A stretch of DNA of 64,000 bases from Tiliqua scincoides (taxonomy: Eukaryota; Chordata; Lepidosauria; Squamata; Scincidae). Position 1 is the first letter of the stretch, and each line of letters begins with the position of its first letter. This document shows, piece by piece, positions 36,251 to 45,290 of this stretch. A model generated the notes under the pieces. It was given only the letters and a program-made list of their open reading frames with translations, was not told where the DNA came from and ran no database searches. Made by a program: the position numbers and the translations under genes. Location of the stretch: contig NC_089826.1 in NCBI RefSeq assembly GCF_035046505.1, forward strand, positions 7,296,254-7,360,253. Reading direction: 5' to 3'.

Positions 36251-36720
36251 AAGCCGGGGTGGGGAAGCCGAGGGTGGGCGGGGGGCCAGGGAGGGTGCAG
36301 AGCCAGACGGCCCAGCCCGGGAGGGGCGCACAAAGGAGGCCGCGGCCTCCCCCCTCAGGACGGCAGCGCAGCCAGGCGGGACACGAGGCGGCGGCGAGGG
36401 CCGGGCCGGGCCGGGCCGGGCCGCCAGCCTGGGCCCCCGCAGGGCAGAGCCTCCCCCCGCGGCCCGCACTCACAACAAGAAGCTCATGGCGGCGTCGGAG
36501 GAGCGGCGGCGGCCTCAGCGCGATCCCAGCAGCGGCGCCCCGCGGAGGAAGCAGGGCGGGGACTGAGGGGCGGCCGAGCCGGCCAGCCGGGCGGGCCTCC
36601 CCGCCGCTCCGCCCCCCGCCGCAGCCAAGGCCGCCCTCTCCGCGCAGCCTCCGCGCCCGGGAGGAGGCCCGCTGACCCCAAGGGGCTTCCTTCTGAGTAG
36701 GCAGGCAGAGGCCCCGTCCA
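36210..36720 (-). promoter_or_regulatory. MOB1B: MOB1B CpG island and promoter
   Basis: Very G+C- and CpG-rich sequence surrounds the first coding exon, against an AT-rich background. A YY1-like motif (ATGGCGGC core on the plus strand) covers 36486-36493 at the start codon. A GGGCC repeat run lies at about 36403-36422. The island is bounded on one side by a G-rich minisatellite and on the other by a 93-bp tandem array. No TATA box is seen. Confidence 0.75.
36474..36487 (-). CDS. MOB1B: MOB1B coding exon 1 (MSFLF)
   Basis: This exon holds only 14 coding bases: ATG, four more codons and the first two bases of F5, followed by a gtgag donor at 36473-36469. The start lies inside a CpG island. A YY1-like ATGGCGGC core reads on the plus strand across the start codon. 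The exon is too short for ORF finding and was placed from the conserved MSFLF-G junction. Confidence 0.9.
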
Positions 36721-37065
36721 CCCTTCCCTGGGAGTAAGCCCCATTGAGCACAGTGGGACTTCCTTCTGAGTAGACAGGCATAGGCTGGGGTGCTGAGGCT
36801 GCAATCCCCTCCACACTTTCCTGAGAGTAAGCCCCATTGAGCACAGTGGGACTTCCTTCTGAGTAGGCAGGCATAGGCTGGGGTGCTGAGGCTGCAATCC
36901 CCTCCACACTTTCCTGAGAGTAAGCCCCATTGAGCACAGTGGGACTTCCTTCTGAGTAGGCAGGCATAGGCTTGGACTCTGAGGCTGCCAACCTGTCCAC
37001 ACTTCCCTGGGAGTAAGCCCCATTGACTGTGATGCAACTTCCTGCTGAGTAGACATGCAGACGAT
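36670..37065 (-). repeat. 93-bp tandem array upstream of MOB1B
   Basis: The marker aagcccattga-like site (aagccccattga) recurs at 36736, 36829, 36922 and 37015, exactly 93 bp apart. A partial unit runs into the CpG island at about 36675-36720. The unit is a palindromic element found singly elsewhere in the window. Read in the MOB1B direction it runs ctactcagaaggaagtccc ... ggggcttactcccaggaaag, the same sense as the GRSF1-side array. Confidence 0.9.
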
Positions 37066-37097
37066 TGGGTGCTTATCCTTTTCTCACCTCAGGCTTC

Positions 37098-37195
37098 TGA
37101 GGTCCCAATCCTATGCATGTCACTCTGAAGTAAGTCATATTATAGTCAATGGGAGTAACTCCCACTTAAGTCTGGATAGGATTGTGCTCTGGCCT
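37098..37195. repeat. Single copy of the 93-bp palindromic repeat, opposite orientation to the adjacent array
   Basis: gtcccaatcctatgcatgtc, actctgaagtaagtcatatt and ctggataggattgtgctctg. It lies just beyond the MOB1B-side array. Confidence 0.7.
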
Positions 37196-38639
37196 TGCCT
37201 GGAGCACCTGCATGACAGGAACAAAAAATACTCCCGCCACTGGTTGTGCTGCTTCTCTATGCCCGCCAGGGCATCCCCGTGGGGTCAGCACATCCCCATG
37301 CCAAGGGAAAGCCAAACCTTCTGACAGTGCAAGCCTTATATACGCCTTCTCAAAAGGAGCAGCACCACTGAGTTCAATGGGACTTTCTCCCAGGGATGTG
37401 CTATAGCAGTGCTATACCTCAACCAGTGGTACCTGTCTGGTGGTACTCCTGGAACCCCTAGACATCTGCCACCTAGTAGCAGGACCAAGAACACAACAGC
37501 AATAGGAGTATCAGCTTGGCAGGCATAGCTCCAAAGCATGCTTTTCCATGCTCCAAAAAGCCCTTCTGTCCACCCTTAGACTCTTACTGGTGTTTGTTGT
37601 GTCACTTCTGGCCTCCCAACCCAGAAGTAACACCAGTTACTTCCAGTGGTACTTTGAGTAGGTGGACACTGTGAAGTGGTACAGCAGAGAAACACTATTA
37701 AAGGATTGCTGCCTGAATGGGCCTGTTCTGTCATATATCTGTGGCAAGTAGGAGCAGAGTGGCCAGTTACCAGAGATGCGCTGAGACTCAGATGACTGTG
37801 GCTCCAGCACATCCCTGCCAGTTACATGCAAGACTTCTCATACAAATAGCAAAAGGGGACAGCATAGCAGGCCAGGCACCATCTCCTACTAAGAGGAGCA
37901 TCAGTGCCACTTGAAGTAAGGTGTCTGTAGGTGCAATCCTATCTGCACTTAGCTGGGAGTTAGCCCCATTGACTAGCAGCAACGAGCTGGATCACTGGGA
38001 TTTTTACAGCAGTCATCCCACTCAGTTGGAAGCCACTGACCAGAAAAACATTGCTTAGGTGACTTCACTCAGGCATAGCTTACAAAATGGATGGCTGCTC
38101 CAGAGCCCTCTACTATAATGCAGGGGCCCCAGGACACCTGCAGAATCAGAAGCAGCACCTTCTGGAGCAAGTGAGTCACCACTTCTGACCTGGCAGGTAT
38201 CCTAACTTTGGAGATCCTGCCATTGGCACAAGATACATCTAGTCAGTGTGTGCTTCTCAGTCAACACCTGCTTTAAGAATTTGGGTAGGGAAGTGAGATG
38301 GAAATTAATAACTTAAAAATTTATAGATGGATATGGACATCATGAATGCAAATGCACCCCTCTTTCAGTCAATCCCCTGCACAACCTGATCCTACACATT
38401 TCCTGGAAGTGTGTTCAGTGGGCCGACGTCCAAGTAAGTGGACTTACAGCTTTTGGAGTAAATCTAACTCTGTAGGACCTACTTGTGTGTAAACCTACAC
38501 AATCTTTGTGTCCCTTGAACCCCATCTCTATCAGGACCTGGACATATTTCTTCCCAAGATCCTAGATCTATTCAGGAGTGAAGGGAGCCAGGAAACTATG
38601 ATGGACTAAATAACATAGATATGAAAGTAATGAGTGCTT

Positions 38640-38725
38640 TAAGTTGTGCTTTAAGTAGATACTTTCCTGGGTATACACCCCATTGAATACAATGAGACTT
38701 CTGAGTAGATATACATGGGTTTGCA
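38640..38725. repeat. Single copy of the 93-bp palindromic repeat (intergenic)
   Basis: gatactttcctgggtataca, ccccattgaatacaatgaga and ctgagtagatatacatgggt. Confidence 0.65.
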
Positions 38726-38731
38726 CTGTTA

Positions 38732-38908
38732 GGATCCAATCCTATCCAACTTTCCAGCTCCAGTGTAGCCACAATGCAGCTCTGTGGTAAGGGGACACGT
38801 TCCCACACCTTGAGGAGGCCCCAGTGACTGCCCCTTCTCCACAGGATGCAGCACACACTCCACTGGTGCAACTGCACCAGCACAGGAAAATTGGAAAGGA
38901 TTGGGCCC
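38732..38908. mobile_element. Harbinger-like palindromic MITE, intergenic copy
   Basis: The ends are ggatccaatcctatccaac and ggaaaggattgggccc. TTA flanks both ends (38729-38731, 38909-38911). 177 bp. Confidence 0.8.
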
Positions 38909-39459
38909 TTAGTTATTACTGAGCATTTTTATCTGGAGAATTATAATCAAGCAGGTGTACAGCCAACCTCTCGACTACAATTCTATATGGCTGCACTCAT
39001 TGAAGGTGGGAATCAGCATGTACTGGATTGACTTATAGTAAATTGACAATACTTATGCTATGAGGAAATAGTGTCAGGGAACAGAGGAGTGGCTGTCAAG
39101 GAAATGGACAAATAAAACAGGGGCTGAAGGAATACTGTAGTTTTATTGCATACATACACACTTGTTTTCAACATCTCTGGTCAAACAGCTCCTGCAAGCT
39201 TGCAAAGCATGTACAAAAACCTACACAACAGACAAAAATAGAACAGATGAGAGCATGCCCATGACAAGAAACAATCTCTTTTTAAACCACCTATAACCTC
39301 TCCCTTCATTCACACAAGGATGCAAAACCCCACATGTCCCCCTGAATTCCAATGATGTCACGGGTTGATCCCCAGTCCTGACAGGTAATTTGCTGGCTGC
39401 ACAGTAACAGGCCTGAAGCCTTGGCCAGACCAGGACTGCACAGCATCCTGGGAGCCTCA

Positions 39460-39930
39460 AGCTGATGCAACATTGGGTGATGTGCATCATGTGACCTCAT
39501 GTGAGTGTGTGCGTGTGTGGCAGCAACTGCACAGTCAGCATGACTGTGCAGTATTTCCTAAGCACTGATTGGCTGCAGGAAGTATAAATGTCCAGCAGAG
39601 GCAAGCGTGTGGGAGAAGCAGAGCATTGTGAGCCTGAGGCTATGTTGGTTGGAGAGTGGATCGTGTACCGTTTGTAGTACTTGGACTTTGTAAATATCTG
39701 TACATAAGTAGAGGAGGAGTGTGGTGGAGAACCTCTGCCTCTGAGTCTTCCTTGTCGCCGGGGGTGATAGTGCTTAGGCCTTGAGGTACAGAAGCAACAA
39801 CAGCTGTGCAGCTGTCTGCCATGCCAAGCTGTTGATGGAGCTCCAGCAGCAGACCGGAGCGGCCTGGGCACAATGCAGCTCGCAACAAATGACAAACACA
39901 GAAGACTCAAACCCAGTGTTTAGTGTCCTC
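39460..39930 (+). mobile_element. Possible LTR-like or promoter-like fragment between the two genes
   Basis: A CCAAT-type block gattggctgcagg lies about 10 bases before a tataaatg box, followed by about 300 bases of transcribed-like sequence. The layout suits an old LTR but could be an independent promoter. No paired LTR or internal region is seen; family unknown. Confidence 0.25.
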
Positions 39931-40191
39931 CTGTGAAGGAGCTCTTCAGCCGCTGGCCTGCAGCTGGTTTTTCTGGAGGGCCTCATTGAGAAGCAAGTGA
40001 GGGACAGCAGGCCAGTGCTGAGAGCTCAAATTAGGAGGACAAGCCTTGGCTACTGCTTTTAGGGGTTACATGGAGAACCAGGAGTTTGTTACACCAGGAG
40101 GAAGCCAGTGAATGAGGCTTGCAGGTTTCACATAGGGCCTCTCCTCCCTTTGTGCCATTTTAATTTAAGCACTGACAGTGCCGGCTGAGCC

Positions 40192-40356
40192 CAATGGTTC
40201 CCAAACTGTGAGCCATGGGTCCCTAGGGAGCAGCAGAATCATGGAGAAAAACAACCACCCTATGCAATGTATAGGATTGTAGCCATTATAAGGAGCCATG
40301 GCCAATGGCCCAGTAGGTCAAGAGATCTGCCGGTCAAAAAAGTTTGGAAACCACTG
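40192..40356. mobile_element. hAT family C, copy 2 (intergenic)
   Basis: The ends are CAATGGTTCCCAAACTG and GTTTGGAAACCACTG. The body carries tataggattgtagcc and gccatggccaatggccc, as in other copies. The target duplication is blurred. Confidence 0.75.
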
Positions 40357-40374
40357 CCTTAGCCCTACACTCCC

Positions 40375-40648
40375 ACAAAACAGTGCTCTGTCCTTGTCTT
40401 TAGGCCAGTCTGCCATGGGGCAGGCCTGGGTTCGAATCCCCACTCAGCCATCAAGAAGACCAAGGAGGGCCCAATCCTGTCCAACTTGCCAGCACTGATG
40501 CAGCCACGCATCCTGCAGTGGTAGGAAGGAAGTTACTGAGTCTCCTCAAGTTGAGGGAAGGTTTGTTCCCTTACCTCAGGGTGCATCAGCACTGGAAAGC
40601 TGGACAGGATTGGGGCCAAGTGAGCTTGCGCCAGTCATTCTCTCAGGC
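40375..40648 (+). mobile_element. Sauria-type SINE interrupted by a MITE
   Basis: gggttcgaatccccactcag is a B box with the following SINE body. After the palindromic insertion at 40467-40617 the body resumes (gcgccagtcattctctcag). It is then cut off by the 93-bp array. Confidence 0.65.
40467..40617. mobile_element. Harbinger-like palindromic MITE inserted in a SINE
   Basis: The ends are gggcccaatcctgtccaac and gctggacaggattgggg. It interrupts a Sauria-like SINE: the tRNA-like head and cactcagcc lie to the left and gcgccagtcattctctcag to the right. Confidence 0.72.
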
Positions 40649-41135
40649 TGCAATCCTACACCCTTACCAGGGAGTATCTCCCAGTAATTCAATGGGGCTT
40701 ACTTCTCTGAGTAGAGATGTTTAGGATTGTGCTCTCACAGCCCAATCCTATCCACACTTCCCAGGGAGTAAGCCCCGTTGAGTCTAATAGGACTTACTTC
40801 TGCGTAGACATGCATAGGATTGTGCTCGCACAGCCTAAGGATTGCAGCCTCAGAACCCACTCTTGTGTGTGTCTACTCAGAAGAAAGTCCCATTGTAGTC
40901 TATGGGGCTTACTCCCAGGTAAGTGTGGCTAGGGTTCTGGCTTAAGAGCCCCATCCTGTGCATGTCTACTCAGAAGGAAGTCCCATTGCAGTCAGTGGGG
41001 CCTACTCCCGGGTAAGCGTGGCGAGGATGGCAGCCTGAGAGCCCGATCCTGTGCGTGCCTGCTCAGAAGGAGGCCCACTGCAGTCAGGGGGCTACTCCCG
41101 GGAAAGCGTGGCCAGGACGGCAGCCTGGGCCTGCG
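40640..41135 (+). repeat. 93-bp tandem array upstream of GRSF1
   Basis: Two units at about 40640-40845 lie in one orientation and three at about 40848-41135 in the other. In the latter the ctactcag/ctgctcag marker falls at 40873, 40966 and 41059, exactly 93 bp apart. Units gain CpG and G+C toward the island: the same segment reads cccaggtaagtgtgg, then cccgggtaagcgtgg, then cccgggaaagcgtgg. Confidence 0.88.
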
Positions 41136-41570
41136 GGGGCCTGGCTCTTGCCCGCCCCGCTCGCAGGGGATCGGGCCCGGCCGCAGCCCGAGGGCGCCGA
41201 CGCGGCTCCTCCCCGCCGGCCGCGGCTGCGCAGCCGGCCGCCCCCAGCCAGGCCCGACGCCCGCGCCCGCCAGCACGGGGCCTCCTCCGCCGCGCATGGC
41301 CGGGACGCGCTGGCTGCTGGGCGCGCTGCTCCGGGGCTGCGGCTGCGCCTGCGGGAGCTGCCGCCACACCGGCGCCGCCTGCCTGCCCGCGCGCCCCCCC
41401 GGCCCCTCCGGCCGCCGCCTCCTGCTCCTGCTCGGGGCCGCCACGCAGAGGGGCCGCCACGCAGGGCCGCCGCCGCCCGGCCTCGGCGCCCTGCGGGGCT
41501 CGCTGCTGGCCGCGCCCGTCCTCGCCGGGAGGCGCTTCAGCCAGGTAGGGGAGGGGCGCCCCTCCCCCCG
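41030..41570 (+). promoter_or_regulatory. GRSF1: GRSF1 CpG island and promoter
   Basis: CpG-dense sequence covers the presumed 5'UTR and exon 1, with TATA-less GC-box-like stretches. The bases before the ATG, ccgccgcgcATGGCC, resemble an NRF1 half-site, which would suit a mitochondrial protein gene. The island begins within the last units of the upstream 93-bp array. Confidence 0.75.
41296..41544 (+). CDS. GRSF1: GRSF1 coding exon 1 (mitochondrial presequence)
   Basis: 83 codons, MAGTRWLLGALLRGCG through RRFSQ, end at CAG before a gtaggg donor (phase 0). The region is basic, rich in Cys, Leu and Pro, and lies wholly inside a CpG island. The human protein begins almost identically, which fixes this ATG rather than the upstream ATG of the long open frame starting at 41055. 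Confidence 0.88.
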
Positions 41571-41576
41571 CAAGGA

Positions 41577-42060
41577 GCTCCCCCAGGGCACCCCCAAGGA
41601 CCCTCCACCCGGGAGGGCCCCCCAAGGACCCTTCCCCCCAGGATGACCCCCCCAGGAAGTCCCCTCTCCCCTAGGAGGACCCCCTGGACCCTTCCCCCCA
41701 GGGTGCCCCCCCAGGAAGCCCCCTCTCCCCCAGGAGGACCCCCCTGGACCCTTCCCCCCAGGAAGTTCCCTCTCTCCCAGGAGGACCCCCCCTATGGACC
41801 CTTCCTCTTCCCCCTAGGAAGTCCCATCTCCCCCCAGGAAGACCCGCCCATGATCCCTTCCTCTTCCCCCAGGATGACCCCCAGGAAGTCCCCTCTCCCC
41901 CAGGAGGACCCCCCCATGGACCCTTCCTCTTCCCCCCAGGATGACCCCCCCAAAGAGGACCTCTCTTCCCCCCAGGAGTACCCCACAAGGAGGACCCCTT
42001 TCCTCCCTCCCACAAGGAGGACCCTTTCTCCTCCCCAATGAGGACCCCTTTTGAATTAGA
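41577..42060. repeat. 60-bp C-rich minisatellite in GRSF1 intron 1
   Basis: ggacccttcccccca recurs near 41627, 41687 and 41747, exactly 60 bp apart, then with more variable spacing to about 42050. The units contain aggaagtcccctct and aggaggaccccc. Each carries a pyrimidine tract followed by cccccaggatg. The array starts about 30 bases after the exon 1 donor. Because 60 is divisible by 3, frames stay open through it. Confidence 0.9.
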
Positions 42061-42359
42061 AAAGAGCGTTTCTGAGGGACATGTGGAGGAGGGGTCACCT
42101 GTCAACTGTGCCCCCCCAGCTTCCTTCCCAGGAACACTACATGGGAATGAGGTCCCTTTATCCTCAGATCAAGTCTGCAGGGTGGGTGGCCCTGAGAGTG
42201 GGACTAGCCAGGCCAGGGGTCAACCAGCTGTTTTCATGGCAGAGATGTGGGTGTGGGGGGTCATTTGTCATCTGTGCACCCCTCCTTTCCTCCCAGGAGC
42301 AGGTGGGAATGATGCCCTTTTACTCTCAGGTTGTCTGCAAGGCGGGTGACCTTGAGAGT

Positions 42360-42535
42360 GGGGCCTTGAACTGTCCTGAGACCTTCATTCCTTCATATAA
42401 ATTCCATCTCTAATATGTTCATTTATGTAAATTTATTTGATTTATTCAAAGTTTAAATGTTAATTTTTTCCCAGCCCCCAACACAGAGTCAGAGGTGATG
42501 TGGCCTTCCTCCCAAAAAGTTTGGACACCCCTGCA
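42360..42535. mobile_element. hAT family B, right-end fragment in GRSF1 intron 1
   Basis: It matches 29400-29576 (ccttcattc, atttatgtaaa, gatgtggcc, aagtttggacacccctg). The left end is not evident, so this looks like a partial copy. Confidence 0.65.
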
Positions 42536-42600
42536 GTGGAGGATCAGGTGTGCTATTTAAGCACTATAATCCCTGAAATGAACATGTAGGAGATGATTGA

Positions 42601-42763
42601 GGGCCCAATCCTATCCCATTTTCCAGTGCCAGTGCTGTTGTGTCAGTGGGGTGTGCGCTGCATCCTGTGGTGAGGGGACAGTCACTGGGGTCTTCTTTGT
42701 TCCCTTACCCTGGGGCTTCACTGAGGCTACACTGGAGCTGGAAAGTTGGAGAGGATTGGGCCC
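42601..42763. mobile_element. Harbinger-like palindromic MITE in GRSF1 intron 1
   Basis: The ends are gggcccaatcctatccc and gagaggattgggccc. The flanks are TGA and TCA, not a direct duplication. 163 bp. Confidence 0.72.
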
Positions 42764-43027
42764 TCAGTCCCCGCTGGTCTCTGACTTGGCCAGACTGCTA
42801 ACAAGGACTGTTGTGTAGTTAGAAAGGATTGTGACACCCAGTTCCACATATTTAGCACACAGGTTTCCCAGAGAAATGCTTAGTTATTTCTGTGTTCCTG
42901 GTTGGGCAGGAACTTCAGTGCCCAACCAGGACTGTGAGTATCTGCCCATGTTTCAAGTTGCAACAACAGATGTGTTTGGTTACAGTTACTGTATTAACAA
43001 TGAAACAAAATACTTTTTTCTTTGAAG

Positions 43028-43181
43028 GAACCCAGTGCACCATTTCCAGATGAGTACCCCCCTCTTTCAGAATATATGCCACCTTCAGCCAAATCGGGCG
43101 AGGAAGATGATGTGTATCTTATTCGTGCCCAAGGTCTGCCTTACTCCTGTACTGAGGAAGATGTTCTCAACTTTTTTGCAG
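43028..43181 (+). CDS. GRSF1: GRSF1 coding exon 2 (start of RRM1)
   Basis: 154 bp encode EPSAPFPDEYPPLSEYMPPS then EEDDVYLIRAQGLPYSCTEE and DVLNFFA. The acceptor is tttgaag and the donor is gtgact. The RNP2-like strand and the GLPYSC loop of quasi-RRM1 are present. Confidence 0.95.
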
Positions 43182-43451
43182 GTGACTTCATTTTTTTTTA
43201 AACTTTCCTGCAAAGACTGGGAGTGTCTAAAGTCCCAGTCTTAATATTTATCTGGAAGTAAGGCTCAATGAAGTTGGAAGGACTTTTTTTCTGAGTATCT
43301 GAGCATCCTTAGGCTCAGTTGTGGATAATTCTACATTTGAACTAAGAGAAATGTTTTTCTATAGGGCAGCACTGACATGAATCACATCCTGAACGGGACT
43401 ATTGAGCTCTTCTATAGAGAATTTTTTTAAAAATTGTATTATAGCCTATAA

Positions 43452-43616
43452 GGGTCCAATCCTATGCAACTTTCCAGCACAGGTGCAACCATAATGCAGC
43501 CCTGTGGTAAGGAAACAAATGTTCCCATACCTTGAGGAGGCCTCTGTGACTGCATCCCCAACACAGGATGCAGTGCACTCCCCATTGGCACTGGAAAATT
43601 GGATAAGATTGGGCTC
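43452..43616. mobile_element. Harbinger-like palindromic MITE in GRSF1 intron 2, copy 1
   Basis: The ends are gggtccaatcctatgc and ggataagattgggctc. TAA flanks both ends (43449-43451, 43617-43619). 165 bp. Confidence 0.78.
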
Positions 43617-43619
43617 TAA

Positions 43620-44503
43620 AATGGCTATTTTGCAGTAAATCATAATTTGTCTAAAGATATTCATTGGCTAAAACATTCAGTGCTCATAATGTTTTAAGAG
43701 GTGACATAGACTTATAAATAGCTTAGTGTACCTTAGAAGAGCGTTCTTAAAAGCAATAGTTGTATGGAATACAGGTTTGCCAACAAGCTGAACTCCTAAT
43801 ATTATAACTGGATAAATTAAACAAATCCTTGAAGTTCAGATACAACCTTGGGAATGTTGGCTGGTCAGCTTGATGGACTAATTTAAACCTTGTCCCTTTG
43901 TGAGAGGAGGGTTCAGCCAGGATCCCAGTAATGCCCAGATTAGGAAGCTGAGTGGTAAATGTAAGTGATCTGTCCAATTCTCTAAGAGTAGGACATGAAG
44001 TAATGAACGTAAATTCAGGAAGGCAAGGTTAAACATCAGAGAAGAACATCCTAATTATAAGAGCAGTTCAGGCATGGAAAATGTACTCAGAGGGGCTGTG
44101 GAATTTCATGTCTTGGAGAATTTAAGCAAGGAAGAAGGAATCTGCTGGGGATCCTTTTTTAGACCTTTAGACCTACCTTTGTGTGGTCAGTAAATATCCC
44201 ACTGCAACAAGGAATCTTGAGTTTTGAGCTAGAAAGGTAGTAGGCAGGGAAGTGACCCTATAGTCACACTGTTAGTGTGACTATAGTGTGACCCTATAGT
44301 CAGTACCTCTTAGGTACTTAGAGCACCTCAAAAGTGCAGAGTTACGGCAGCTATGTACCACTTCCTCTGAAGGAGAGCTGGGATTTATCACACTGCCCAC
44401 ATTAGGGAGGAACAATCACTGTGACAAGTGAATTTGTAGGCCCTGGCCCAAAGCGTGACATATGAACTCTTCAGTTTCTGCTTTGATATCTTGTTGGCAT
44501 CCT
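43620..44503. other. GRSF1 intron 2, middle
   Basis: A worn LINE-like piece at about 44010-44190 (gaaggcaaggttaaacatca; ggctgtggaatttcatgtct) and a short local duplication of gtgactatagtgtgacccta near 44275-44300. No exon. Confidence 0.4.
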
Positions 44504-44700
44504 TCAGTCTTGGAAGACTATGGTATCGCACTCTGAATAGTGTTCTGGAACAGAGTGTCTTCTCCAGTGTGCGAAGCCTGAGTAAAGTAGATATGGAGGA
44601 TAGACTGTTACCCATGCAGCAAATCCCCCCTCTCCATGTTGCTGAAATGGTCCAATGGAAAGGCAGAAGCCAATATGGTTGGTTCCATATCTACCCTGTT
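44504..44700 (+). repeat. Interspersed repeat family E, copy 1 (GRSF1 intron 2)
   Basis: tccttcagtcttggaagact at the start and tggtccaatggaaaggcag near the end. About 80-85 percent similar by eye to 57050-57240. Class unknown; both lie in the same orientation. Confidence 0.65.
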
Positions 44701-44724
44701 GAATAGAATGAAAAGTGTTCATTA

Positions 44725-44870
44725 AATAAGAACAGCCCCACTGGATCAGGCCATAGGCCCATCTAGTCCAGCTTCCTGTATCTCACAGTGGCCCACCAGG
44801 GAGCTCTCAAGACAACAAGAGACCTGCATCCTGGTGCACTCCCTTGCATCTGACATTGTGACATAGCCCA
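44725..44870 (+). repeat. Interspersed repeat family F, copy 1
   Basis: aagaacagccccactggatc, caggccataggcccatctag and cctgtatctcacagtggccc form a very common squamate repeat motif. Its reverse complement occurs at 27545-27617. It may be a SINE or a LINE end. Confidence 0.6.
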
Positions 44871-45290
44871 TTTATAAAATCAGGAAGTTGCACATGCACA
44901 TCATGTACATACAGGAAGTTGCACATACACATCATGTAACCCATGATGGATTTTTCCTCCAGAAATTAGACCTTTCAGAAAACATGGATCTTGAGGAAGG
45001 ATTTTAAAGAAATAAGAGAGGAGATGTCAAACACATGTCCAATCTATCAGCCAGAAATCTTTCCCTGGCTACAAATTGACTGCATGACTTTTGGTGAGTG
45101 CTCTCACTCAGTTTCAGCCCTGCATCTGCAGTAAAAGAATAATAGTACTGAGCTATCTTATAGGGTTGATCTAAGGATGAATTAGTTTGTGGGAAGTGCT
45201 TTTGATACTGTACACTAAAAGTGCTATATAACGCTAATTATTATCATTCTTAATTGTAAGGATAGTGCCAACTTTTATACAGATATTACA

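Larger units (their letters stand above)
1651..36487 (-). other. MOB1B: MOB1B gene, complete coding region in six exons (MOB kinase activator 1B)
   Basis: MOB1B is the small Hippo-pathway adaptor that binds and activates LATS1/2 and NDR kinases after phosphorylation by MST1/2; it acts in cytoplasm and nucleus. Coding exons join in frame to 216 codons plus stop, the normal family length: 36487-36474, 10632-10466, 7446-7353, 5575-5442, 3006-2843 and 1728-1651, all with GT/AG junctions. The four zinc ligands are present (C79, C84, H161, H166), as are the known MST phosphorylation threonines T12 and T35. Residues that separate the paralogs (G6, M43, V57, D77, E82, K92, T213 before SKDR) match MOB1B rather than MOB1A as I recall the human proteins. 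Intron 1 is 25.8 kb; the others are about 1.1 to 3.0 kb. It is head-to-head with GRSF1, as in human. The paralog call rests on memory of the sequences; the MOB1 identity is certain. Confidence 0.97.
37196..39459. other. MOB1B-GRSF1 intergenic region, centre
   Basis: It holds pieces of the 93-bp repeat (about 37350-37410, 37931-37980 and 38390-38520, besides 38640), one Harbinger-like MITE, and no gene. No conserved non-coding element could be judged from one sequence. Confidence 0.5.

Noticed and set aside
1651-36487. Assignment to MOB1A
   Set aside because: G6, M43, V57, [15 protein letters not shown] and LTSKDR all match MOB1B, and the GRSF1 neighbour fits MOB1B.
36162-37037. 291-codon minus-strand open frame
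   Set aside because: It runs through the G-rich minisatellite edge, the CpG island and the 93-bp array. 93 is divisible by 3, so the frame stays open and repeats CLLRRKSHCAQWGLLSGKCG. No domain or family resemblance.
35195-37065. Direct repeats considered as a CRISPR-like array
   Set aside because: Contiguous tandem units with no unique spacers, in a vertebrate genome.
36488-41295. Single shared bidirectional promoter for MOB1B and GRSF1
   Set aside because: The two start codons are 4.8 kb apart with separate CpG islands and repeats between them, so each has its own promoter.
41055-42041. 328-codon plus-strand open frame over GRSF1 exon 1 and intron 1
   Set aside because: It is in a different frame from the conserved GRSF1 exon 1 and stays open because of GC richness and the 60-bp C-rich array. 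It is proline-rich low complexity, not a protein family.
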